64,000 nt of DNA, taken from positions 357,767-421,766 of the forward strand of contig NZ_JAMFTQ010000001.1 of assembly GCF_024160105.1 (NCBI RefSeq), in the 5' to 3' direction. The notes under the pieces are model-generated. The model made no database searches, was not told where the DNA came from, and saw only the letters and a program-made list of their open reading frames with translations. Below are positions 1-10,035 of the stretch, piece after piece; within the stretch, counting starts at the first letter, position 1, and each line of letters starts with the position of its first letter. The DNA is from Corynebacterium stercoris. GTDB taxonomy: Bacteria > Actinomycetota > Actinomycetes > Mycobacteriales > Mycobacteriaceae. The position numbers and the translations under genes are program-made.

Positions 1-1
1 G

Positions 2-574
2 CCGGCATCGATCTTCGACCGCGCCCTGGCCCGCGTGACCCCGAACGAGGAAACCGTGGCCTACCTCAAGAAGCTGCTGGAAACCGCGCCGGCGTCCAAC
101 CAGGAGGTGCGCTGGCTCGCGCTGACCAGCCTCATCGCCGCCGGTGAGCTGCCGCTTGCAGCGGCAGACGAGGAGCAGGACGATTCCAACGAGGGCGCTA
201 TCTCGCGCCTCCGCGCCCGGGCGACCGTGGATAAGCGCTGGGCGTGGGACAAGCTGGTGAACGAGGACCTCACCAACCTTGAGGCGCGCTACCTCATGGA
301 CGGCCTGTCCTTCAACCACACCGGGCTGGAAGGCCTGTCCGACGAATACTTCCGCGTCGCGCCGGGCCTGTGGGACCGCCTGACCAACGAGATGGCGCAG
401 CGCACCCTCGAGGGCATGTACCCGCTGTGGGATGTGTCCGAAGCAGGCGTCGATAAGGCGAACGCCCTGCTGAACGACGAATCGGTGCCGGCCGGCCTGC
501 GCCGCATCCTGGCCGAGGGCCAGGACCGTGTCGCCATGGCTGTGCGCAACCGCCAGGTCGACGCGGCGAGCTAG
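2..574 (+). CDS. pepN: aminopeptidase N, C-terminal part
   Basis: Partial gene; the reading frame is open to the left edge and the TAG stop is at 572-574, giving about 190 residues. The sequence matches the helical ERAP1-like C-terminal region of actinobacterial M1 zinc aminopeptidases, with alternating short helices and a Trp-Asp-Lys-Leu segment. The HExxH catalytic motif would lie upstream and is not in the window. The enzyme removes N-terminal residues from peptides in the cytoplasm. In Mycobacterium tuberculosis pepN also lies close to glbO, as it does here. The family call is from sequence resemblance plus that synteny. Confidence 0.85.
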   Translation, partial: PASIFDRALARVTPNEETVAYLKKLLETAPASNQEVRWLALTSLIAAGELPLAAADEEQDDSNEGAISRLRARATVDKRWAWDKLVNEDLTNLEARYLMDGLSFNHTGLEGLSDEYFRVAPGLWDRLTNEMAQRTLEGMYPLWDVSEAGVDKANALLNDESVPAGLRRILAEGQDRVAMAVRNRQVDAAS

Positions 575-577
575 GGC

Positions 578-1729
578 TTAGAGCCGCGCGAGCGCCTGCT
601 CGAGGTCGGCGATGAGGTCCGCCTCGTCCTCGATGCCGACCGAAATGCGCACCAGCTCGCGCGGCACCTCCAGGGCTGAGCCGACCACGGCGAGGTGCGT
701 CATGGTGGCGGGGTGCTCGATGAGGCTCTCGACGCCGCCGAGGGATTCCGCCAGGCAGAACAGCTTGGTGTTCATGCACAGCGCCTTTGCCTGCTCCTCC
801 GTCTGCATGAGCACCGAGACCATGCCGCCGAAGCGGCGCATTTGCTTCTTGGCGATGTCGTGCCCGGGGTGCGTCGGCAAGCCCGGGTAGCACACGCGGG
901 CCACGGCATCCTGGCCGGAGAGGAACTCGGCGACTGCCTCCGCGTTGTCGCAGTGGCGCTCCATGCGCACCGGCAGCGTCTTCAGGCCGCGGGCGGTGAA
1001 GTAGGCGTCGAACGGCGACGGCACAGCGCCCACCCAGCCGAAGAAGAAGCGCAGGTGCTCCTCGAACTCCGGGTCGTTGCCGCACACGACGCCGCCGATG
1101 ACGTCGGAATGGCCGCCGATGTACTTCGTGGTGGAGTGCAGCACCACGTCGGCCCCGAGGGTGAACGGCTGCTGCAGGTAGGGGGACGCGAACGTGTTGT
1201 CCACCACCAGGGTCGCCCCGCCCTTGATAGCGGCGATCGCGGCCACGTCGACGATGTCCAGCAACGGGTTCGTCGGCGTTTCCACCCAGATCACCTTGGT
1301 GTTCGGCTGCACCGCGGCCGCGACTTCCTGCGGATCCGTCATGTTCACCACAGTGTTTTCCACACCCCACTGGGTGAAGATCTGCTGGATCAGGCGGTAG
1401 GTGCCGCCGTAGGCGTCGGAGCTGATCACGATGTGATCGCCCGGCTTGAGCAGAATGCGCAACACCGTGTCCACGGCCGCCATGCCGGAGGAGAACGCCA
1501 CCGCGTACTCCGAGCCCTCGAGACCGGCTACCGTCTTCTCCAGCGCGGTGATGGTCGGGTTGCCTACTCGGGTGTACTCGTAGCCGCCACGCAGCTTCGC
1601 CAAACCATCTTGGGCGAAGGTGGTGGACGCGTAGATCGGCGTATTAATCGGCCCGTAGAGGCTGTCCGGCTCGTAGCCTGCGTGGATGGCGTTCGTGGAG
1701 GGCCCGGAGGCCGTGGCACCGTTGGTCAA
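578..1729 (-). CDS. metB: cystathionine gamma-synthase
   Basis: PLP enzyme (383 residues) of the Cys/Met metabolism family. It makes cystathionine from an activated homoserine and cysteine in methionine biosynthesis. The PLP lysine is K202 in the motif STTKYIGGHSD, and D177 in VVDNTF should bind the pyridine nitrogen. The start codon is TTG: an AAAGG Shine-Dalgarno sits about 9 nt upstream, while a nearby ATG is in a different frame. The gene converges on pepN with a 3-nt gap. MetB and O-acetylhomoserine sulfhydrylases are related, but the length and the N-terminal motif favour MetB. Confidence 0.9.
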   Translation of the reverse strand: MTNGATASGPSTNAIHAGYEPDSLYGPINTPIYASTTFAQDGLAKLRGGYEYTRVGNPTITALEKTVAGLEGSEYAVAFSSGMAAVDTVLRILLKPGDHIVISSDAYGGTYRLIQQIFTQWGVENTVVNMTDPQEVAAAVQPNTKVIWVETPTNPLLDIVDVAAIAAIKGGATLVVDNTFASPYLQQPFTLGADVVLHSTTKYIGGHSDVIGGVVCGNDPEFEEHLRFFFGWVGAVPSPFDAYFTARGLKTLPVRMERHCDNAEAVAEFLSGQDAVARVCYPGLPTHPGHDIAKKQMRRFGGMVSVLMQTEEQAKALCMNTKLFCLAESLGGVESLIEHPATMTHLAVVGSALEVPRELVRISVGIEDEADLIADLEQALARL

Positions 1730-1859
1730 CGTTGTCGCCTTTCGTCATCTGCTGCGTTCACGTCTGTTGAGGCAACAGTAGACCAAGCTGTCCATTCGCG
1801 GGCATCCTCGCCGATTTATATGCGCCGGGCGCTGCTCGGCCGCCGAGTGGGGCGCAGCG

Positions 1860-1865
1860 TAGACT
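1860..1865 (+). promoter_or_regulatory. -10 box of mscS (leaderless start)
   Basis: TAGACT lies 8 nt before the ATG at 1874, and there is no Shine-Dalgarno sequence. This fits transcription starting at or next to the start codon. No clear -35 box is visible. Confidence 0.5.
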
Positions 1866-1873
1866 CTGCAGCG

Positions 1874-2860
1874 ATGTTTACCCCACAGCTGACTCCCCTG
1901 GCCGCCGCCGGCGCCGATGCGATCAACGACATCGAAGATTGGATCAAGGACCCGCAGACCCGCGACATTTTCGTCGAGCGTCCCCTGTGGATCCTGCTGA
2001 TCCTGATCATCGCGATCGTGCTCCAGATGGTGCTCAACCGCATCATCAACCGTGCCGCCAAGCGGTCGATCGCCAACCCGGGCGGCACCATCGCGCTGCG
2101 CCGCGGGGACGATGAGGACGGCGACAGCCCGCAGGCGCGTGCCCAGGAGCAGCGCCGGCAGGCTCGCATCAGGACGCTGGCTAACGTGGGGCGCTCCGCG
2201 GTCGCGATTGTGATCTGGGTGTGGGCCGCCATGGCGATCCTGGACCAGCTCGGCGTGAACGTCGCACCGCTGGTCGCGTCTGCCGGTGTCGTCGGCGTGG
2301 CCGTCGGCTTCGGCGCGCAGTCGCTGGTAAAGGACTTCCTTTCCGGCATGTTCATGCTGATTGAGAACCAGTACGGCGTCGGCGACGCGGTGCAGATCGG
2401 CGACATCTCCGGCACCGTCGAGCATATGACGATGCGCATCACCACGGTGCGCGACATCGACGGCACGCTCTGGTACATCCGCAACGGCGACATCGAGCAG
2501 GTGGGCAACCAGTCCGACGTGTACTCCGTTGCCCGCCTCGAAGTACCGATTTCCCTGCTCAGCGACCCGTCCGACGCCGCGCAGGTCATCGAGCGGGCGT
2601 GCTCAGCCGCGGTGCGCGACGAGAAGATCGCCGCCTCCGTCATCGGCCAGCCGGAGGTGCTCGGCGTGTCCAGCTTCACCCCGGACCACCTCACCTACCG
2701 CGTCAGCGTGAAGACCATGCCCGGCGCGCAGTGGGCCGTGAGCCGCCACCTCTACGAGGAGGTCCTCGAGGCGCTGCAGGCCGCCGGCGTGATTCTGCCG
2801 GGCCTGGAGCCGCGCAAAATCATCAACGTCGAGCCGACCGAGGAGGCACACCGTGACTAG
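1874..2860 (+). CDS. MscS-family mechanosensitive channel
   Basis: Membrane protein of 328 residues. Hydrophobic segments lie at about 37-53, 107-124 and 130-160. The third is the glycine/alanine-rich pore helix of MscS (SAGVVGVAVGFGAQ), followed by the beta domain and a C-terminal alpha/beta domain. Between TM1 and TM2 is a charged linker with an acidic run near 79-84. MscS channels open under membrane tension and release solutes on osmotic downshift; in corynebacteria a related channel exports glutamate, but that specific role is not shown here. The stop overlaps the glbO start by 8 nt. A longer in-frame ORF upstream runs antisense through metB and is spurious. Confidence 0.85.
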   Translation: MFTPQLTPLAAAGADAINDIEDWIKDPQTRDIFVERPLWILLILIIAIVLQMVLNRIINRAAKRSIANPGGTIALRRGDDEDGDSPQARAQEQRRQARIRTLANVGRSAVAIVIWVWAAMAILDQLGVNVAPLVASAGVVGVAVGFGAQSLVKDFLSGMFMLIENQYGVGDAVQIGDISGTVEHMTMRITTVRDIDGTLWYIRNGDIEQVGNQSDVYSVARLEVPISLLSDPSDAAQVIERACSAAVRDEKIAASVIGQPEVLGVSSFTPDHLTYRVSVKTMPGAQWAVSRHLYEEVLEALQAAGVILPGLEPRKIINVEPTEEAHRD

Positions 2861-3260
2861 CCCGCAGGAGCAGACGCTTTTCGACGCCGTCGGAGGCGAC
2901 GAATTCTTCCGAAAACTGGTCAGGGGTTTCTACGACCAGGTCAAACAGGACGATCTGATCGGCCCGATGTACCCGGACGATGACTGGGAGGGTGCGGAGG
3001 ACCGCCTGCGGTGGTTCCTGGAGCAGTACTGGGGTGGGCCGCGCACCTACCAGGCCGAGCGCGGCAACCCGATGCTGCGCCGTCGCCACTTACCCTTCCC
3101 CATCGGCGAGCCGGAGGCAGACCGCTGGCTGGAACTCATGGGTCGCTCGCTGGAGCAGTTCGACGACGAGGACCTCGCGCCGCTGTACCGCGCGCAGCTG
3201 TGGAACCACATGCAGCGCGTGGCATACATGATGATCAACCAGGGCCCGCGCGCCTATTAA
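2853..3260 (+). CDS. glbO: group II truncated haemoglobin
   Basis: 135-residue 2-on-2 globin, close in sequence to M. tuberculosis GlbO. The haem proximal histidine is H79. The group II signature residues are Y27 (B10), Y40 (CD1) and W92 (G8), with G8 spaced 13 residues from the histidine as in GlbO. It binds O2 and other small ligands in the cytoplasm. The start is GTG, preceded by AGGAGG at 2841-2846. The gene overlaps the end of mscS by 8 nt, so the two are probably co-translated. Confidence 0.93.
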   Translation: MTSPQEQTLFDAVGGDEFFRKLVRGFYDQVKQDDLIGPMYPDDDWEGAEDRLRWFLEQYWGGPRTYQAERGNPMLRRRHLPFPIGEPEADRWLELMGRSLEQFDDEDLAPLYRAQLWNHMQRVAYMMINQGPRAY

Positions 3261-3887
3261 CTAGACCAAAAGCCCGAGTCCCGCGTTGCGGTAGACGCTG
3301 CCGAAGGGCGCGTCGAGGCGCACCCAGCGCCCCGCGGTGGACACCCGCAGGTGGCGTGGGATGTGCTCCGGGGCCTCGAACCCGGGGATGAGCCCGAGCG
3401 CGGTGCACGTGAAGATCATCCGCATCGGGATCTTCACGGGGTCCGCGGAATCGGCATCGGCGGTGAGCACGATGCCGTCGAGCAACGATTTCGGGGGACC
3501 TGCGGGACCGGAGAATTGCCTGGCAAGGGCTCTGCCTTCGTCCGCAAGCGAGCGCGCGGCGGCCACCGGCACGGTGTCGCGCGCGGTGAAACCCTGGGCT
3601 GGGGGCAGGGCACCCGGCCAGGAGGCGTCGCGGGCCGGGCCGATGTCGCGCGTGCCCGCTTGCAGTGCTGCGAGGAGTTCGGCGGCGGAGACCGCGGCAC
3701 CGTCGCGGGAGGCGCGCCCTGCCACCCGGCGCGCGGCGATGCAGTCGAAGGGGGTGGTGACGAAGACGTCCACGCCCCCGCCCGCGACCTGCTGGAAGCG
3801 CGCGGCGGCGAGCTGATCCAGCCCCACCGCGCGGCCCACCAGCGCCTGCAGTCCCCTACTTCCCTCGGTGACCTCGAGCCACTCCAT
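3261..3887 (-). CDS. conserved actinobacterial protein of unknown function
   Basis: 208 residues, no membrane segment or signal peptide. It is rich in alanine and arginine and has no motif I recognise. Its position between glbO and a hotdog thioesterase matches the conserved hypothetical Rv2474c region of M. tuberculosis. The chosen ATG at 3887 lies 11 nt after the thioesterase stop, so the two form a minus-strand unit. The stop abuts the glbO stop directly, with the two genes convergent and no spacer. A longer ORF extending into the thioesterase is less likely. Confidence 0.7.
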   Translation of the reverse strand: MEWLEVTEGSRGLQALVGRAVGLDQLAAARFQQVAGGGVDVFVTTPFDCIAARRVAGRASRDGAAVSAAELLAALQAGTRDIGPARDASWPGALPPAQGFTARDTVPVAAARSLADEGRALARQFSGPAGPPKSLLDGIVLTADADSADPVKIPMRMIFTCTALGLIPGFEAPEHIPRHLRVSTAGRWVRLDAPFGSVYRNAGLGLLV

Positions 3888-3898
3888 GTCGCTGATGG

Positions 3899-4330
3899 CT
3901 ACTGCTCGTTGCTCGCCGCGACGCGGGTGAGGATGCCGATCTCTTTTTGGGTGATCTGGCGCGGGGTGGTTGTGACGGTATCCACCGTCACCTGCACGCA
4001 CTCGATAGAGCAGCAGATGCGCCCCTGCTCATCCTTCACGTCCTGGTGGGTGGTGAAGGAGGTGTTGCCCACGCGCGCCACGTGCGTCTCCACCGTGACC
4101 ACCGCCGTGTTCGGCAGCAGCGGGCGGACGTAATCCGCCTCGATGCGGCGCACGAACACGGTGAAATCGTTGCCGTCGCCGTAGAAGAACTCGCGGGCGA
4201 ACGCGATGCGGGCCTCCTGGGCTATCTCGATGTAGGCGGCGTTGGTGACGTGCCCGTTGCGGTCGAAATCGCCCCAGCGCAGCGGCACCTGGTGGATGTG
4301 GATGTTCTCGGCGGCACCGGCGTCAGCCAT
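3899..4330 (-). CDS. acyl-CoA thioesterase, 4HBT hotdog fold
   Basis: 143 residues. The N-terminal motif WGDFDRNGHVTNAAY with D21, D23 and H27 is the 4-hydroxybenzoyl-CoA thioesterase (YbgC/FadM-like) signature. It should hydrolyse an acyl-CoA thioester; the acyl group cannot be told from sequence. It lies downstream of ettA on the same strand with a 46-nt gap and upstream of the unknown gene at 3261-3887. This order (ssb, ettA, thioesterase, unknown) is also known from mycobacteria. Confidence 0.85.
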   Translation of the reverse strand: MADAGAAENIHIHQVPLRWGDFDRNGHVTNAAYIEIAQEARIAFAREFFYGDGNDFTVFVRRIEADYVRPLLPNTAVVTVETHVARVGNTSFTTHQDVKDEQGRICCSIECVQVTVDTVTTTPRQITQKEIGILTRVAASNEQ

Positions 4331-4376
4331 GGCAAAACCCCTTCATTTGAAAGCTGTACTGACTCGCTCGTTAAGC

Positions 4377-6047
<1,671 letters not shown>

Positions 6048-6145
6048 GTGAAATCCCCTTTTGGAAAGTGGTGGAACAGTTTTCCCAAAGGGTACATCAC
6101 GCCCCTTGCACCGGCTGCGGCGCGATTCGCAGCCGGGAGCGCGGG

Positions 6146-6733
6146 CTAGAACGGCACTGAAGCGTTCGCTTCCTCACCCCCGTCCCCCTGCGTCGCGTCG
6201 TCCGCGAACGACGGCGCACCCGCCATCAGCGGCTCGCGCTCCTCTTCCTCGCGGCGCTGCGCCTCGAAGTCGAAGGTGGCGGCGTCGTGCGCCTGCATCT
6301 CCTCCGAGCCGGGCAGCGTGTGCGTCATCGTCTCCGTCTTCACACTGTTGACCTGGAAGTTCGACAGGTTGAAGGCCACCTGGGAAGCGATGATCACAAT
6401 CTTGGAGCGCATCGCCGTGGTCTCCTTGCCCTCCTTGTCGTAGATGGTTTCCTGCCACGATTCCGTCACCAGCTTGCCGGTGACGGTCACGGGGTGGCCG
6501 CGGCGAAGCGACATGCGGCAGTTGTTCGCCAGCTTCCCCCAGCACTTCACGTCGATGTACAGGTGGTCGGTGTCATCCCAGACTTGGTCGCCGTTGGGGG
6601 CTTTCCTCTCCGTCTTGAAGCGCCGCGACGCGGCCAGGCGGAAGCGTGCTAGCTGGGTTTCGGACGGCGGGTAGGTGTTGAAGCTCGGGTCTTCGGTCAG
6701 GTTGCCCTGGATGGTCACGTAGGTAGCGCCCAT
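6146..6733 (-). CDS. single-stranded DNA-binding protein, second paralogue (SsbB type)
   Basis: 195 residues. An N-terminal OB fold spans about 1-115, followed by an acidic, disordered tail that ends in VPF, similar to the partner-binding tip of bacterial SSBs. It is not the replication-operon ssb: it sits upstream of ettA, as Rv2478c (SSBb) does in M. tuberculosis. Such paralogues are linked to stress and recombination rather than bulk replication. An AAAGGA Shine-Dalgarno precedes the ATG. Confidence 0.85.
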   Translation of the reverse strand: MGATYVTIQGNLTEDPSFNTYPPSETQLARFRLAASRRFKTERKAPNGDQVWDDTDHLYIDVKCWGKLANNCRMSLRRGHPVTVTGKLVTESWQETIYDKEGKETTAMRSKIVIIASQVAFNLSNFQVNSVKTETMTHTLPGSEEMQAHDAATFDFEAQRREEEEREPLMAGAPSFADDATQGDGGEEANASVPF

Positions 6734-6858
6734 GGTTCAAAAATCCTTTTCGGTTGGGTGTGTGCATGTGCGGTGCAATCGAACGTCGTCATGCGTGTGC
6801 TCGATGCACCTGCAGAGTCGCACGGAACCGAAACGCTTGAAAGGGCGCGGGCCGACAG

Positions 6859-6888
6859 CCTGTGGATAGCGATTTTTCTATCCACAGG
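6859..6888. repeat. 11-bp perfect inverted repeat containing two DnaA-box-like 9-mers
   Basis: CCTGTGGATAG (6859-6869) and CTATCCACAGG (6878-6888) are perfect complements with an 8-nt loop. Each arm contains CTATCCACA, one mismatch from the DnaA box TTATCCACA. It lies between the copD-ctaG stop and the ssb start, where it could also act as a weak terminator, but neither strand has a good T-run after it. Confidence 0.6.
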
Positions 6889-6905
6889 TTATTGAAAACG
6901 TGCAG

Positions 6906-8891
6906 CTAGTGGCGGGTGTAGGAGGAGAGCATCTCGTTGTAGCGTCGCCACTCCTCGTCGTCGTTCTCCTCCGCGATGCGGTCGGTTTCGCGGGACTCGG
7001 CACGGTCCTCGGCGAGCCACTGCCAGAACAGCACGCCGAAGACGATGACCAGCGGGAAGGAGCCGGACGCCCACGCGATGCCGCCGCCGACCTTCTGATC
7101 GGCCAGCAGGTCTGGGTTCCACGGCAGGGCGAGGGTGGTGTAGAAATCCTCCGCCATCACGATGTTGAGCTGCATGAGGTAGACACCCATGAACAGGTGG
7201 ATCGGCATGGAGATCCACAGCCACGCCAGGCGGACCTTGGCTGACGAGCGTCCCGGGATTTCGTCCGGGCCGATGAGCTCCCAGAAGTAGAAGTAGCCGG
7301 ACGCCATGAAGACGCCGTTCATGATGACGTGGCCGGCGTGCTCCGAAATCAACAGCTCGTAGAGCGGGATGAACATGTACATGACGTAGAAGAACACCAG
7401 GAACTGCACGAGGCTGACCGGCGGATACGTGACAATCCGCACGAAGCTGGAGTGCTGGAAGCTCTCCGCCCACATCCGCGGGTTGAACTCGCCCGCCGGG
7501 TACGCCTCGCGCACCAGCGTCAGCGGCGCGCCAAGCACGAGCGCCACCGGCACACCCATGGACAGAATCATGTGCACCGTCATGTGCGCCGAGTAGGACG
7601 CGGGCATGTGCATGCCAATGCCCGAACTGAGCGTGACGACGATCGTGGCGCAGCCAATCAGCCACCACACCGTGCGCGAGGTTTTCCAGCCCTCGACGCG
7701 GCGCGTGAGATGCAGGTAGTAGCCCGCCATGAGCAGCGCCATCACGCTGTAGAGCAACTCGAAGCGCCACTCCGTCACCCAGTTCGTCCAGGTGAGCGGC
7801 TCGGTGAGGTTGTAACCCATCTGCACCTGCATCTGGGTGAGGTTGACCTCCCGCGGCGGGGGCGGCGGCGTGCGCCCGAGCGTGGCGGCGAGGCCGGCCA
7901 CGGCAGCCATGAGGATGACTTCGCCGGCGGCGAGGCGGGTGAACGCGCGCGGCTGGGTTGCAAGCTTCGGGATGGTGACCTGGCGGTGCCAGTACCCGAT
8001 GCCGCCGAGCAGCAGCAGTCCGATCACTTTGGCGACGAGCACCCACCCGTAGTGGTACTGCGTGAGGTCCTCGAAACGCACGCGCACCGCCGCGTTGACC
8101 ACGCCGGAAATCAGCATGCCCGCAAACGCGAAGAGCGCGATGTTGGAGTAACGCCGCGCAGCCTGCCCCATGTGCGGGCCCAGCCGGCGGCCGTGCGCCA
8201 CCAGCGCCATCAGCCCGCCGACCCACAGGACCATGCACAGCAGGTGCCAGATGAAGGAGTTCGTGCCGTAATCGTGGTTGCCGCCGGAGGCGGAGTGGCC
8301 GGACAGGCCCAGCGGCATGACGGTCACCACCGCGCCGCCGAGCAGCGCCACCTGGGGCCACCAGTGCGTGGCGAGCAACCCGCACAGCGCCACCACCGCC
8401 GCGAACGCCGCGACAACCAGCCACACCTGCGCGTCGTTGACCTGGTTCAACGCCGTGGACCAGGCACCGACGGAGAAGAATACGGTGCTCAAGGGTTGGC
8501 CGGAGACGTCGGAAAGCACGAGCGGGATCATCGCCAAGCCGATCACCGCCAGCCCCGCCGAGGCCCAGGCACCGGTGCGCGACGCAACCATGCCGTCCAC
8601 CGTGAGCGCCGCGCCGTTGAGATCCTCGCCGCGTGCCGACGGCGGGATCAAGAACGCCGAAAAGAGGAACGAGCCCACCGCGAGCGCCGCGAGCATCCAC
8701 GCCGCGCCGCGCATCGCGGGAAGGCCGAACGTGGTGGCGGGGCCCGGATCCGGGATGCCGAGCGCGGCGAGCGACTCGCCGACGAAGCTCTGCGCAACCG
8801 CACCGGCGAGCACCGCCGCCACCAGCACCGCCGCGATGTAGAACGGCCACGACGGACGCGCCGCTGCCTTGGTGCGCACTTCCTCTCCCAT
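6906..8891 (-). CDS. fused CopD copper-transport domain / CtaG cytochrome c oxidase assembly protein
   Basis: About 661 residues, polytopic. The N-terminal half (about 1-350) resembles CopD with repeated membrane helices. The C-terminal half carries the caa3_CtaG signature, with histidine- and methionine-rich helices (GMHMPASYSAHMTVH) suited to copper handling. The fusion is typical of corynebacteria and mycobacteria and is thought to supply Cu to cytochrome oxidase, whose subunit I gene ctaD is at 44006-45778. The ATG at 8891 is preceded at 7 nt by TAGGGT, so the mRNA may be leaderless; a GTG at 8900 is the alternative start. Confidence 0.85.
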   Translation of the reverse strand: MGEEVRTKAAARPSWPFYIAAVLVAAVLAGAVAQSFVGESLAALGIPDPGPATTFGLPAMRGAAWMLAALAVGSFLFSAFLIPPSARGEDLNGAALTVDGMVASRTGAWASAGLAVIGLAMIPLVLSDVSGQPLSTVFFSVGAWSTALNQVNDAQVWLVVAAFAAVVALCGLLATHWWPQVALLGGAVVTVMPLGLSGHSASGGNHDYGTNSFIWHLLCMVLWVGGLMALVAHGRRLGPHMGQAARRYSNIALFAFAGMLISGVVNAAVRVRFEDLTQYHYGWVLVAKVIGLLLLGGIGYWHRQVTIPKLATQPRAFTRLAAGEVILMAAVAGLAATLGRTPPPPPREVNLTQMQVQMGYNLTEPLTWTNWVTEWRFELLYSVMALLMAGYYLHLTRRVEGWKTSRTVWWLIGCATIVVTLSSGIGMHMPASYSAHMTVHMILSMGVPVALVLGAPLTLVREAYPAGEFNPRMWAESFQHSSFVRIVTYPPVSLVQFLVFFYVMYMFIPLYELLISEHAGHVIMNGVFMASGYFYFWELIGPDEIPGRSSAKVRLAWLWISMPIHLFMGVYLMQLNIVMAEDFYTTLALPWNPDLLADQKVGGGIAWASGSFPLVIVFGVLFWQWLAEDRAESRETDRIAEENDDEEWRRYNEMLSSYTRH

Positions 8892-8956
8892 ACGCCTCAC
8901 CCTACTTTCGCGCGGTTTAAGGGCATAACCGGCTCTGCGCTAGGATTGCCACCACT

Positions 8957-9030
8957 GCCTCCATAGCTCAGTGGATTAGAGCAACCGGCTTCTACCCGGT
9001 GTGTCGCGGGTTCGAGTCCTGCTGGGGGCG
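8957..9030 (+). tRNA. tRNA-Arg(TCT)
   Basis: Full cloverleaf: acceptor GCCTCCA/TGGGGGC, D-stem GCTC/GAGC, anticodon stem ACCGG/CCGGT with loop CTTCTAC, T-arm GCGGG/CCTGC. CCA is not encoded. TAGGAT at 8941-8946 is a likely -10 box. Confidence 0.95.
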
Positions 9031-9137
9031 CTTTTTCTTGCCGACGATTTTCCCAGGTCAGCGCAGTTTCCCTCCTCCAGATCGAAGAAGTGGGTACCCT
9101 CGGGGCCACACCCCGACAACTCACGAGGAGGAATCCC

Positions 9138-9305
9138 ATGACTGAGCACACCAGCCGCCCGCCGAAGAGCGAAGACAGCATCGACCAGCTGGGCGATCCG
9201 GACGCCACCCACAAGATCCAGGAAGAGGCTTCCGCGGACGAGACCCACAACAACGCCGAGATCACCGGCGAAGGCGCAACCGAGGCAGAGGAGAAGTGGC
9301 CATGA
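9138..9305 (+). CDS. small acidic protein of unknown function
   Basis: 55 residues, strongly hydrophilic, many Glu, Asp and Thr, no hydrophobic core; probably disordered. The ATG is preceded by GAGGAGGAA, a strong Shine-Dalgarno. Its stop overlaps the start of the next small gene as ATGA, so the pair is translationally coupled. No family recognised. Expression is supported by the ribosome-binding site and by the coupled second ORF of the same character. Confidence 0.65.
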   Translation: MTEHTSRPPKSEDSIDQLGDPDATHKIQEEASADETHNNAEITGEGATEAEEKWP

Positions 9306-9517
9306 CGAACCCCGATAACCACGGTGTTGAGCCGGGCAGCGAAACCGATCGCCTGCTGGACGCGGCCACCCGCCGCATTGGCAACGAGCCTGACGACGAC
9401 GGTTCGTTCGGCGACTTCGACGCCGCCGACCAAGATGCCGTTGACGGCCCGCACGACGTGACTACCGGCGAGCACGGCGATACCCCGGACCAGATCCGCA
9501 CCGACATCGACCGCTAA
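9302..9517 (+). CDS. small acidic protein of unknown function
   Basis: 71 residues, very rich in Asp with almost no lysine, predicted disordered. The start ATG (9302) overlaps the previous TGA; GAGGAG lies 8 nt upstream inside the preceding gene. A GTG at 9296 is a poorer start because it sits too close to the Shine-Dalgarno. It is followed by a clear terminator. I do not recognise a family; the similar composition of the two neighbours suggests an old duplication or a shared role. Confidence 0.65.
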   Translation: MTNPDNHGVEPGSETDRLLDAATRRIGNEPDDDGSFGDFDAADQDAVDGPHDVTTGEHGDTPDQIRTDIDR

Positions 9518-9533
9518 GCGCTCGTCGTACACG

Positions 9534-9577
9534 AAACCCGCCCCCAAAGGCCCTTGACAGCCCTGAGGGCGGTTTTT
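9534..9577 (+). terminator. rho-independent terminator of the small acidic pair
   Basis: Arms AAACCCGCCC (9534-9543) and GGGCGGTTT (9567-9575) pair with one bulged C and are followed by a T-run to 9577. The loop contains the -35 box of the next gene. Confidence 0.8.
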
Positions 9578-9584
9578 GTATACT
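9554..9584 (+). promoter_or_regulatory. promoter of the 9592 membrane protein gene
   Basis: TTGACA (9554-9559), a 19-nt spacer, and TATACT (9579-9584), then 7 nt to the ATG at 9592. This is a near-consensus housekeeping promoter for a leaderless mRNA, and it lies inside the preceding terminator. Confidence 0.75.
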
Positions 9585-9591
9585 TTCCACC

Positions 9592-10035
9592 ATGGAAAGC
9601 AACCAGATCTCACGCGATGAAGCCCGCGCCGCGCTGGATGCCGTCGACGCGATCGAGCGCCAAACGCACGATGACGGCACCCCGGAGGTGTGGCCGACCG
9701 CAGCCGTCGGCGCGCTGTTCGGCGCCGCCGTGGTGATGACGCTGATGGAGACCAACTGGGTGTTCCTGCTGCTCGTCCTCACGGTGGTGATCGCGGCCGG
9801 CATTCTCCTGCACGGCCGGAACCGGAAAGTCCGCGCGAGCTACAAGCAGCCCGTCCAGGAAGACACCGGCGGCTCCAACTGGCTGGCCGTCCTCGCACCG
9901 ATCCTGACATTCAGCGTTGTCACGATTCTCCCCCGCGGCAATTGGCCGATCGCGCTCGCGGCCGGCGCAGTAGCCGCAATTGTCATGGGTGCTGCTATGT
10001 GGCACGACACCAAACCGCACGGTGGCTCGCGATGA
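9592..10035 (+). CDS. four-helix membrane protein of unknown function
   Basis: 147 residues. A charged N-terminus (1-35) is followed by four predicted membrane helices at about 36-52, 54-74, 97-113 and 117-137. The stop TGA overlaps the ATG of the downstream winged-helix gene, a pattern common for a membrane protein co-expressed with its small regulator. The promoter is strong and leaderless. No enzymatic motif seen. Confidence 0.75.
   Translation: MESNQISRDEARAALDAVDAIERQTHDDGTPEVWPTAAVGALFGAAVVMTLMETNWVFLLLVLTVVIAAGILLHGRNRKVRASYKQPVQEDTGGSNWLAVLAPILTFSVVTILPRGNWPIALAAGAVAAIVMGAAMWHDTKPHGGSR

Noticed and set aside
695..2860. 721-residue plus-strand ORF ending in MscS
   Set aside because: The first 390 codons are antisense to metB and have no family resemblance; the real start is at 1874.
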